In this document: piece by piece, positions 13,072-24,085 of the stretch
Layout: each line of letters starts with the position of its first letter
Numbering within the stretch: the first letter of the stretch is position 1
Assembly: GCF_910592395.1 (NCBI RefSeq)
Contig: NC_088322.1
Location: forward strand, 11,155,431-11,219,430
From: Lineus longissimus
Lineage: Eukaryota > Nemertea > Pilidiophora > Heteronemertea > Lineidae
DNA: 64,000 bases
Direction: 5' to 3'
Notes under the pieces: model-generated
What the model was told of the DNA's origin: nothing
The model's database searches: none
Seen by the model: the letters and a program-made list of their open reading frames with translations, nothing else
Program-made: the position numbers and the translations under genes

Positions 13072-14001
13072 GTTGTCCTCATGCATTCACTTTGGAAACG
13101 CATTTTAAAATAGATGTTACTTCCTGTTAATGGGGCACGTCATCATCGCGTACATTTGGGAAAAACTCCCTAACGAGACCTTAGACGGGGATTCCCATAA
13201 CCTCATCGTATGAATAAATTATGACGCGTGTGCCAAATATAGGAAACCAAATGGCGCCGCCTGGTGTGAAAAAGATAAATCGCAGGAGCGAAACGACTAC
13301 GATTTAACGACTGGGGCGAAACGACGGCAATTCAGCTACACAGTCCGCATGCGCTAGTACCACCGGAACTGGTATTACACGTTTTCCCCAAAAGTGGTGA
13401 AATTTTATAAATAATGTGAAAATAAACCTTTGACTGTAAGAATTGTGCAATAACAAAACAACTTTTTAGAGATAGATTTTGTAGAGTATATGTTATAGGA
13501 AGGATTGAGAGGGTGTGCGTTCTATATCGAGGGTGAAATACACGAAATTCCTCGTGGGAGTGGCGACCAAAAAATCGCCGGCTGCTAATTTTCCAATGCT
13601 AAAAATGCGTTGCTGTACATTGGCATGTACATTCTTGGTGACATTCACATGACAGGACAGTTGAAGATCGGCGATAGATAATATATACTTGTTTGGCTTG
13701 GCATGTCGGGTCAGCCATAACTGTTGTCACACTGACGTACTGACCAGTCCTGAGTCCACTGACTGACTGACTCGGGTCTCTCTCACTGGCCTCAGTAACA
13801 GTTGCGTTTTGGGCCGGCTTTTCCTTGAATTGAATCCTTGCCGTTGACCCTCCCCCATCAACATTGCAATCAGTTTAGGTCTTCCATGTTCACCCGCTGA
13901 TTTGTTTCGTATTTTCTATTCAAATTGCTTTTCAGTAAATTATACATTCTACTGGACGGAGTGCATACCTCAGGTACCTGGCCGAGTCTTTTGAAATCGC
14001 C
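13072..14001. promoter_or_regulatory. Presumed OLA1 promoter and 5'UTR region
   Basis: About 0.9 kb without a gene lies immediately upstream of the OLA1 start codon. No TATA box is obvious near the start. A run of CTGAC/ACTGACTGACT words lies near 13725-13790. A transcription start or 5'UTR intron cannot be placed from sequence alone. Confidence 0.3.
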
Positions 14002-17000
14002 ATGCCGCCGAAGAAAAAGGAAGTTGAAGAGAAGCCAGCACTGATTGGTCGTCTCGGAACAAATCTTAGATGTGGAATTGTGGGATTACCTAATGTCGGG
14101 TTAGTTTTAGGATTATCTAATTTCACGAGATCAGATGTTTGGCATGTTTGCTGTGACGTTTAACTCTGAGCCTGCTTGAGGGTGAATTCTTTTAAGCAGG
14201 AATGTTTGGGGAAGTTCCGTGGGATCTGTTGAAAGAACCTCATTGACAGCCACTTGACATGGGAACCGCAGGGCCCCCATCTACATGAAATTGCCAATTG
14301 ATCACTTCTATTCTCTCACAGTTCATATTAGACACCTCAAGACCACCAATTCGATCCCCAAGCTCCTGCCAATATTTAGTGTCTATCCCCCTCTTAAAAC
14401 CCATAGGATGTGCAAGAAAAAAATCAAAATGAGTCTGACTTGTGTAAGATGATCTCTATTTATAGGAAATCAACATTCTTCAATGTGCTAACCAAGAGTC
14501 AGGCAGCTGCCTCCAACTTCCCCTTCTGTACCATTGAGCCTAATGAGAGTAAGTATGAATCAAAGATTTGCCTGAAGCACGGGCTTGAATTAGTAAGAGT
14601 CGGGTAGTTTCCAGACACAGATTTTACCCTTATGCTTCCAATCTACTCCAGCATTGTACAAGACTTGATATCAAGTTGGCTCCTCCAATACTTGACTTGC
14701 CAAACTCAGAAATGCAACGCCACTCACGGACAAAGATAGAATAACTCGACATTTTTTTCACTGGTTTTCGCTGCGCATGCGTACCAGCCATCCGGAAACT
14801 AATAATGGCGGCAATCTGAACTTGTTTTGTGTAAGTTTTTGAGAGTTCAAAAAGTTCTTCAAGGCTCATGATTTAAGATAATTTAGCAATCTGATAACTA
14901 TTACGTGTTAAGAAACAGACGTACCACAGAATATTTATAAACATGACCACGAAAAGCGGAAATCAAATAAAGATGATGGCTGGTACGCATGCGCAGCGAA
15001 AACCGGTGAAAAAAATGTCGAGTTGTTCTATCTTTGTCCGCGAGTGGCGCTGCATTTCTGAGTTTGGCAAGTCAAGTATTATGTCCAGCTTTTATTTGTA
15101 TTCGTGACCTAAATGTCAACCGAAATGTTATTTCTACAGACTTGACCCAAGTGACGGTCATTAGCCAGTTTACTGATAAAGTGATATGGTGTCATGTTTA
15201 CACAAATTGTGACTAAATTAGTCAATACATTGTTTTCACAAGTTATTTGTGAAAGTAATCAGTACTTTTTTCCTCCAGGTAAAGTGCCAGTGCCTGATAC
15301 TAGATATGACTTCCTTTGTAAATTTTGGTCTCCTGCAAGGTGAGTATTGCCGCTTTACATGCCAAATTGAAATGTGCTAGCCAAGCATTGTACATCAGTG
15401 TACTCAAGAACCAAACAATCAAAAAAGCCTTCCCTGGTGAAGATTTTTATCACTATCATCCTAATTGAGTAAGCTGGGACAAATGAATTCACTGAAGCCT
15501 TTTTGTCAACATACTTATTTCTTTACAGTAAAGTGCCAGCGTTTCTTAATGTGACAGATATTGCCGGTTTAGTAAAGGGAGCGTCCACTGGAGAGGGTCT
15601 AGGAAATGCCTTCTTATCACACATAAAAGCCTGCGATGCGTTGTTTCACATGAGCAGTAAGTTTGGATTATTCTTGTCAACAGAACTGAATTTTGTGAAC
15701 CCAGGCTGTTGGTCAGCCATTCTTTGTGAACAATGAGTGTGCCTATTCAGCAATATAAAAAAAACGATTCCAGAAATTGCAAGGAAAATATTGATCGACC
15801 TTTATCACAAACATTCAAATGCACACCATTACAAGGGTCATTGACCCCTACCCCTGGCGTATACATGTATTTCATGGGCTTTAGAAAGTGTTGCCAATTT
15901 CCAAATCGTACTAATTCCAGGAGCATTTGAAGACACGGATGTTACTCATGTTGATGGGGATGTCGACCCGGTCCGTGATCTGATAACGATTTTAGAAGAA
16001 TTGCGTTTAAAAGATAAGGAATATGTCGACAAAAAAGTAGAAAGCATGGAGAAAAGGATGGATAAAAAGCAGAAGGCTGAATTTGTAAGTTCTTTATTTC
16101 AATCCTCTGAGGCCAGATGCTTTGAACCACCAGATTGTGTAATGGACAAATATATATATGTACATTCTTCACGAATATTACCCATGCACAGTTAAGTCTA
16201 TTCTCTTCTTGTATGAAAGTATCTTGAAAAACATGAACTTATGTACATGTAGCCAAGCTATATTGATTAGAATTTATTTTCATTTGTAGGACTGTTTAAA
16301 AAAGGTACAAGCTCTTCTAAACGAAGGGAAACATATTAGGTTTGCACACTGGAATACTATCGAGGTAAGTCGGCCAGGTTGAGCTCGTTTTTGCCTGCAA
16401 GAAGTATAACGATTTTAGGTCCAAAGCACATTCAGTCACTTCGAAGATAGTTGTAGGTGGATACCATAACTCCTCAGTGGGGGAAAGTTGGTGTGGAGCA
16501 GGTTTGTAAGCCTGATTCCAGCCTCAATTGTTTCATTGTAAATTTAAATATTGGGGGGTTGGTGTCGTTTGGGTGACAAAACAACAAGACGTTTACTTCG
16601 TTAGGCCTTATGAATTAGGAATCTGCAATTTGCAATTTTCATCTATTTTCATTTTCTCCTGTTTCTCTCTGCAGATCGAGACATTGAATCAGCATCTTTT
16701 TATCACATCAAAACCAATGATTTACCTTGTGAACTTATCCGAGAAAGACTACCTGAGGAAAAAAAATAAGTGGTAAGTCGAGTTGGCGTGAGAGAGAGAT
16801 CGGTGGCATAGTGGGCAGAGTACTGGACTCTTAATCAGAAGGTTGTGGGTTTGATTCTCCGAAAGATCACTCCTGGAACAGTGGTTGTATACATGTAGGC
16901 CAGATTCTACACCACAGATCGTGAAAATTTCTATTGTCGATAGTAATACAAAGATCTGTCTTCAAACAGCTACTGTGGACATCCTCCTTTATTTAAAGTT

Positions 17001-18403
17001 TGAAGGGGATACCCCGTCTTCCCTCTCGGGAGAAACCCTCGTCCACCATTATATCATAAAAATCTAAGCTGATCTCTTTTCCTTCTTCTAGGTTAGCAAA
17101 AATCAAAGCCTGGATTGATGAAAATGATCCTGGCGCTGTGCTTATTCCCTTCAGTGGTGTACTGGAGTTACGACTTGTCGAGATGTCAGAAGAAGAGAGA
17201 AAAGCGTTTCTGGATGAAAATAAGTGTCAATGGTAAGGTGTACCCTGTCTACCTTCAATCTTAGCCTGTATCATCCTGCATTGGACCTAAATACCCATGC
17301 CGTAGTGGTTAACTATAAAAGTATAACATGGTGTTTTAGAATAACGTACTTGCCATGACATTTGATATAATTTCTTGTGCCAACCACTTTTTGTTTGTGA
17401 TTGCAGTGCTCTAGAAAAAATTATCAAGACTGGTTACAAAGCCCTCCAACTGGAATATTTCTTCACATGTGGCAAGGACGAGGTCAAGGCTTGGACCATT
17501 CAGGTACATTCCACCAAATCAGCCGTACTCGGGCAGGTCACACTCCTACATGAAGACTGTAATCACCTGGCCTTCCTTATCGATTCACTGTGTCTTCCAT
17601 GACTGATTTGAACACATCAGGCTAGCACGTTTAAAACAACACCTCCTCGATTGATTTGAACTACCATACAATGCACTCGGATGGCTCAAACCCTTTCTAA
17701 TGCAATTGGTCATGAAATAGTGAAAATATGATTTCGAAAAAAAGTATTAACAAAATTCGGCTAACTTGATAAAACGCTGGTAGGTTTGGCGTGTCAAAAT
17801 CAAAAGGCAGGGAAAACAGTGATTTACAATCCCTTGTTTTTTTGCAGAAGGGAACCAAAGCGCCACAAGCTGCTGGTCGTATCCATACAGACTTTGAGAA
17901 AGGATTTATCATGGCTGAGGTGATGAAGTTTACAGACTTCGAGGAGCATGGGTCAGAGCAGGCTTGCAAAGTAAGTGAAGTGAAGTGAAAATGATGGAAT
18001 AAAGTGGACACCTATCTGGATTGCCACCTCACCTAGCGCTGCCTCATGCAGCATGAGGCAATCGCTAATGTCAATATCTAATAGTGATTTGCACAAGTGC
18101 GATGAGGTGGTATTGGACATGGCCTGTAAATTTCAGATTGGTCTACACATATTCAGTTGCATGCCAGTCTAGTGCACTATTAATTGCAGTCAAAGAGTTT
18201 TGAGAAGTTGTGGTCCTTCTGGAAGGCATTTATTTATGAAACGCCCAACAAATCTCATGACCTTCTTGTCTCTATTTTTCATCTCATTCCAGGCTGCAGG
18301 CAAATATCACCAGAAGGGAAAGGACTACCTTGTCATGGATGGTGACATCATCTTCTTCAAATTCAATGCAGGAGCTGGATTATCGGATAAGAAGAAGAAA
18401 TAG
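14002..18403 (+). CDS. OLA1: Obg-like ATPase 1, complete, 11 coding exons
   Basis: OLA1 is a cytosolic P-loop ATPase of the YchF/Obg family linked to stress responses and translation. Coding exons, all with GT/AG introns and consistent phases: 14002-14099, 14466-14548, 15279-15339, 15529-15656, 15921-16084, 16290-16364, 16675-16772, 17092-17232, 17407-17503, 17848-17970, 18293-18403. They sum to 1179 bases, 392 aa; the human protein is 396. Visible motifs are the P-loop GLPNVGKST (aa 28-36), G3 DIAG (91-94), the YchF-type G4 NLSE (223-226) that replaces NKxD and gives ATP preference, and a C-terminal TGS domain ending [21 protein letters not shown] with a lysine-rich tail. The start is chosen because MPPKK is the family N-terminus. 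The gene is convergent with the Sp gene. Its introns contain a 394-bp hairpin element and a SINE. Confidence 0.97.
14687..15080. mobile_element. Hairpin (MITE/foldback-like) element in OLA1 intron 2
   Basis: Arms 14687-14792 and 14975-15080 (106 bases each) are inverted copies of each other with only a few mismatches, around a 182-base spacer. Example words are AATACTTGACTTGCC at the left end and its complement at the right, and CGCTGCGCATGCGTACCAGC in the inner part. No transposase is encoded and I see no clear target-site duplication. The arms are long for a classical MITE, so a foldback element or an inverted duplication is also possible. Read through, the transcript would form a roughly 100-bp hairpin in the OLA1 pre-mRNA. 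Confidence 0.75.
16798..16868 (+). repeat. tRNA-Lys(CTT)-like SINE head in OLA1 intron 7
   Basis: The words GGCATAGTGGGCAGAGTACT, GACTCTTAATC and GTGGGTTTGATTCTCC follow the order D arm, anticodon loop (CTT) and T arm of a lysine tRNA. The acceptor stem is not matched at both ends, and extra sequence follows. It is best read as the tRNA-derived 5' part of a SINE inserted in the intron, in the same orientation as the gene. Confidence 0.6.
18040..18060. repeat. Near-perfect short palindrome in OLA1 intron 10
   Basis: Ten-base arms TGCCTCATGC and GCATGAGGCA flank a single base. Outer words CCACCTCA (near 18024) and TGAGGTGG (near 18104) are also inverted, suggesting a larger decayed foldback of about 90 bases. 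No known function is assigned. Confidence 0.6.
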
Positions 18404-20354
18404 ACTCATCTGGAAAATGAACTCTTCAGTAATCAGTAAGATGCTGTGTTCCTGTTAATTACCAGATAACCTATGTTAAGTTCTTGTTATCACAAATGTT
18501 TCATGTTTTTGACTGCATGTGCATGCCTGTTCTTTTGGTTATAATATCCGAGCGCACCCTTCAATGGTGTCGTTTGGAGAAAAGAACATTTTAAGAGGGG
18601 TTTAGTTCAAACAGTGGGAAAATTGATGACTGATATTTTCGACCAGTATTTGACTGTGGCGGTTCTCAGTAGTTGGGTTGGAGTGATTGTGCCTGTGGTG
18701 TCTTGCTGTTCCAAACCTGAGCAGAGCGATGGAGTGCTGTTGGACATCACGGGGACAAGAAAGATTGCGGAATCGGTACAAATTCATAAGCAACATCAAA
18801 AGGTCATTGGGAGTGACCAGGGCCGCTATTTCTATTTCTACCATGAGTACTTGACTCGTGTATGGCACGAACTCCAAGACCAAAAGACAGCCACAGTCCT
18901 AAGGTGGTCAGAAATATGAAGTCAATTCCCTCGGTTGTTTATGACCGAAAAGATATCTCTGAAACCAAGAGCGTGCTCACATATAGAAAAAAAGGGCAAT
19001 GTATTATTTAAGTATGTCGTGTTTTTGGTGATACATATGCTGCTGAGACTAGACATTTTATGAGCACCCTTTTTGGTGTGGTGATTAAGATCGTCTGATC
19101 CTTGCCAGAGTTCATCATATAGGTTATCTGGTTCTTGCAAACGGTCACAGAATCTGTAGAATGCTTCCTCAATGCTTTGCTCTGCAAATTATAATGGATT
19201 TCTGCGAAGGATTCAGAGTCGTTCAACAGATCATTTCACTTCTTCTTGAAGTCGGGGAAATCTGGGGAATATTTCTACAGATACCTCCATACCATGTATG
19301 TGCTCTAAATCTTGTTTTCATCTGATACAAGTCAAAGAAGTAAATTAAGAAAAACACATTAGTGTTAGTGGCAACCTCCATTAAGTAGACTGGCTTTTAA
19401 AAGCAGGGAGACCTGACTTTGACCCATTGTAGCTGCAAGCATAAACTACATTTTTGTAGTTATCTCTCATCAGTAAATTGTGTTACTGGTAATAAACAAT
19501 TTAACACAAAATTTTTGTTTTGATTGTCTCAGTTTATGGTACTTTATGGTACTTACCGTTCCTTACTCGTTTTCTGTGACAGACTTTTGCATTTCGTTCT
19601 AGAATATTAATATGTTGACCTTTGGACTCCTCAGACTGCAGTATTTGAGGGCATGAGCAGGGCAGGTGGGTCATGCCTTGATGGGTCCTTCATTAACCTT
19701 GGCAAGTCACTTTACCTGAAGAACTTCAGGATACACAGAAAAGTGCTCAGCTGCAGGAACTCTTAGTGGCTAAACACATACCAGTATTTAACATGGAAGA
19801 GGATATGTACACATATGCAACAGACAGTAGTTTAATGTTCTCAGCGTTTTGTATTAATATTCATTAGTTTTGGTCATATGGCACACATGCCATCCAACGA
19901 CCGGGGCTCCATACGCCTTAGATTTACTTGGGGGTCATAGCCAGATGTAGAATGGGGTCAGAAAAATCACAACGGGACCGTTTTTTCTCCAGCTGACGTC
20001 ATTGATGATGCGGCTATGTTAATTCGCCTCTGCTGTGCATGCAACCAACTTGTTCCTGCCTACACGGCAGTCTGCTGTGTACATCTATAGCCACTGTGAT
20101 TTAACATACTGAACTTCCAGCGGTATTGCCTCTGTGGCCTCCGCAAGCTGGCAATGTCAATACATTGAGGGTCAAGATGGTATATAATTGCCTAGTTCAT
20201 ACTCCACTCGGATTGATTGTGGAGTAGTGAATAGCAAAATTGGAGACTGATGATGGTCCACCACACGTGTACAGTCGCCTCAAACGGCACCAAGAGAATG
20301 AATGAGTGAATAAATAACAACCAGATCAACTTTTAAATAGAAAATCTTATTTGA
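18404..20354. other. OLA1 3'UTR and inter-gene spacer
   Basis: No exon was recognised. Open frames at 18602-18919 on both strands mirror each other and have no family signature. Near 19690-19710 the words CCTTGGCAAGTCACTT read, on the minus strand, like the AAGTGACTTGCC core of L2/CORE-SINE elements. OLA1 transcripts may end near 19.5 kb. Confidence 0.4.
19491..19496 (+). terminator. Candidate OLA1 polyadenylation signal (AATAAA)
   Basis: This canonical AATAAA is about 1.09 kb after the OLA1 stop and is followed by a T-rich stretch (aatttttgttttgattgtc), as expected downstream of a cleavage site. Use is inferred. Confidence 0.4.
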
Positions 20355-20360
20355 TTTATT
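20355..20360 (-). terminator. Candidate Sp polyadenylation signal (AATAAA)
   Basis: On the minus strand AATAAA lies 2.06 kb beyond the Sp stop codon. The intervening AT-rich sequence has no competing gene and would make a long 3'UTR. Other AATAAA words lie closer, so the site actually used is uncertain. Confidence 0.35.
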
Positions 20361-21608
20361 TTCCTGACACATTCATTTTCTTCTTGATCTTACCTCACCT
20401 GCACTCATGTTCCCCCCTATGCCGGGCACCACACAAGTAATGGACATTATTACTTTTAATACATTCTTAACAATGATTTTCTCTACCAGGCCAACTCCGT
20501 GCGCATCAAAATGTGAAAAATTGAATTGAATTTGACGATTTTCAACTTTGTAACGGATAAATTTCAACAATGCCATTATGTAGACGAATTAATATACAAA
20601 TACTATAAATGCGAAGTTTCACCAAGGTTATCATAAATAAATTCCACTAAACAAACTTCACTTATTGATTCAAAATAGTTAATCGGGATGGAGAACACCA
20701 GTTTTTAGAGAAAGATCAGAGAAAATGTATCTTCTCATACTGCCCAAAATTGCAAATAAGTCTTTGGCAGATAAAAGAAGTCAGTGATTTATCAAGAGAA
20801 ATCAGCCAAATGGCAGTGAATAAAACATCTCCAATACATTCAACTTCACAGTACATGTATTATTAATTTGATTGACTGCCCAACATATTCCAATAGTATA
20901 GTGTACCTTGATGTACATTACAGACTATATACTACATGTGATATACATTTCTCACTCATTTTAGATCAAACTGCAGGCCGTGAAACAATTCAATATTCAC
21001 AGTTTGCAGTTTTTGCTATTTTCTTGAATGAGCACTCAAAATGTGAACTCAACTAGTTATCTGCCACTGCAGAACAATTAGACTGTTTCTCTGTCCAAAA
21101 GCCTTCAGATACACAGATAGAGTTTGAATTTTCCATAGACGCTAGCACAATAAATTACAGCTGGATAGAAGAACCAAAAAATCATGATCCCCTAATCATT
21201 TAACAAATAAGTTGAGATTCTTACATCAATTACATAAAATCATTGGTTGATATTCTTTCTCAGTATGATAATTAGTTATATCTAAACAATCTCGTTTTAG
21301 GCAGATTGCAACATTTAGTATATTATGGCATGTCAGATCTAAGTTACTTGTAACACCTACTGTAACCCAAACATTATTGCTGCACATTAATTCCGCAATT
21401 TTTGCGGTCCAATTAACACATCGCCAATTGGAAAGTCATCTTCCACGAAGGGAACCAATCTAGATATATTTACACGATTTCTGACCAATATAAGTATAAG
21501 TAACAGATATATCACAAGAAATAAATGTACACTATTTGTACAAAATGTAAAAATTTTACAATAGAATACAAGAATCGTGAATCAATCAAAAGAAATAAAC
21601 TCTTTGGA

Positions 21609-21742
21609 GGTCATCCATAAAGTATGTACGCATCAAACTGGGGATTTTGAGACACCCCCTCCCCTGTACGCACATTTTGGACAAACTGTACAGGGGAAAT
21701 GTACCCTCCCCCCTTCAGTGCGTATATACTAAATGGATGGCC
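21609..21742. mobile_element. MITE-like element in the Sp 3'UTR region
   Basis: Terminal inverted repeats of about 24 bases bound a 134-base segment. The left end is GGTCATCCATAAAGTATGTA and the right end, read on the opposite strand, is GGCCATCCATTTAGTATATA. The inner part has complementary C-rich and G-rich words (CCCCCTCCCCTGTACGCA against GTACAGGGGAAATG). The GGNCATCCATAAAGTA-type terminus is the sort of end seen on abundant short elements in marine invertebrate genomes (general knowledge, not checked). There is no coding capacity. Confidence 0.65.
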
Positions 21743-22420
21743 CCTTGGAAGAAGAAATAAAAATACAGCTCTGTTGAAATTTCAGTCCCTGAACTGACGA
21801 TTCCCACAAAAAAACCAAGTTTTTCTAAACTGGAAGGTTGCAGTTTTGAAAAGGAGAAAAAACATGAGCATTAGTTGATTAGACTTGAAAATGGAACAGA
21901 ATGTGTTCAAGATTCACTGCACTTGGATGTTATTTTTTCCGCAATGCAAATATTCCTCTGAAGTCTACATTTTGGCTGTAAAAACTAAACCCCTAAAACA
22001 GGGTTGTCAAAACACATAATCAAAGGTACCATACGACAAAGTTTTAATTTCACAAAACCATGATACTTTCAACAGCCCAAAAAATATATATTTCTGAGTT
22101 TATGTTTGCCCCTATTCTTACAAATATACACCCTGGAGAATCAGTTCCACAACTGACTTTGAATCTTATGTTAATCTATCCACAGGACAAACACCGTGCA
22201 TTCTTCTCTACGAATGATAAAAATCAAGCTGGGAAAACCTTTTATTATCTGATGAACAACATTACTGAAAAACCTCCTTTCCTTGGAGAGGTCAGCTCAG
22301 CTAGTTGGGATGCCTGTCTGATTCTCACCAAGTTGGGGAATGGATTCTCCAGAGTGATATATGTGTCTTCTAAGCCAGTAAAAAAGTTTCTAAATGTCAT
22401 GGACATGGTCTCTGAGAATG

Positions 22421-24054
22421 CTACTGATTCAAAATGACAGATTTGACATCTTTGATTTGAATGAGTGGTGGATTAAGTGCCGCCTGATTATCGAGGGCAT
22501 CCCGACTATGGTCCAGATCGTCCTCCTCAGATTCTATTCCTTCCATCTCTCCAGTATCATCTAAATCCTCTTCGCCGTTCTCGGACATATTTAATTCAGC
22601 TGTTGAGAAAACAAAGAAGGTGAATAATTAGTTGATGATGATGTCGGAATGGATCAAGCCAAAACACCCAGTTGTTGAATTCGGTGTCTTCAGCACCGAA
22701 TCATCAGGAATATTCTCCGGTCATATGGTGCTTAACACTGCCCGCTGAAAAGCGAACAATTCATCAATTGTGCACCATGTCTGTACCAAGCAGTGGTATG
22801 TATCTCTGACTGTGAGAGATCCTCTTATCCACTCAACATGTTGATATGTTTATATTACTCCTCAAAAAATATTTCGCTGCTCTGCGAACACTAGGTCTTC
22901 AAGTCTTTTAACGATCTTGTTCATGTCGGTATGAACTTTCAAAAGTTGCACCGTTAATTAAAACTTACCGACTTCCCCCTCCCCACCTGGGGTCCTCTTG
23001 TTCACATGCGTTTTGATATGTTTAGAAAGGTGATCACTCCTCATGAACCGCTTGCTACAGTGGGGACACTGAAATCTCTTCTCGCCTGTGTGTGTCCGTC
23101 GATGACGCTGAAGCTCATCCGATCGGGTGAAGCGTTTACCACAGTATAACCAGTCGCATACAAAGGGCCGTTCTCCAGTATGCCACCTGAAAGAAAGCCA
23201 AATTTTAAAATTTCCCAATCAAACTACCTTCCCCCCTCACAATGACAAAAAATAGGAATTGGGATCTGTATTTGCCGCAGTATATCGTTTTTCTTTCTTC
23301 ATTCCATGTCTTCTTTGGCATGTGAAATACTTCTCGCTTCATCCAAACTGGTTTGGTGAATCATTTACCAACTCACCGCAAATGAGCTCTCAGATGTGAT
23401 GTCTTCCCATAGACTTTATTGCACCCAGGTATATGGCAAATGTGTTGTTTTTTCTTGTTTTCTTTATTTCTGGAATGGAAGTGCAAAATTAGTTTACATT
23501 TCACTCAAACAACCACCCAACCATAACATGTTCATCCATTGTGAGGTCTAAAAATAATAAGTTCAAGGAGGTAGTTTATTCAAAATTCCCTAGATGGCAG
23601 CATTAGTTAGTGCTTTGAGATGATAATGACCTTGCAATTTCTTTACTGATTCCTTAACCCACCCAAATTTTTATCCTGACATTGTATTATCACTTGATTA
23701 ACAATTTCAGATACATAGGAACTTGGAGGTGTGGGACACTGGCCAAAACATTAGAAAGTAATGAATGCATTTCAAATTTAAACAGTCCAAAACGTTATGA
23801 CAACAGTTAACAAACGTCAGTGTTATCTAAGTACAACCCTCAAATTAATAATTAGTGTATCAATATAATTCTAAAAGAAATGTATAAGAATGTTGACTAA
23901 TCAAACCACTTGAGAATAAACTACGAAAAACAGCTTTGAGAATTTTCACTTTTCACTTCTCAATTCAAAACTTTTTGAGACATTGAATTACGAACACCAT
24001 ACAAGGAATTATTGCTTTGTCATATGAATTGAGCTGGCTCGGCATGATTTTCAT

Positions 24055-24085
<31 letters not shown>

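Noticed and set aside
18602-18919. Opposed open frames of 93 and 101 codons after OLA1
   Set aside because: Mirror frames on both strands in presumed 3'UTR; no domain.
22060-22437. Plus-strand 125-codon open frame
   Set aside because: It lies antisense to the Sp 3'UTR and overlaps the Sp stop codon; no family signature.
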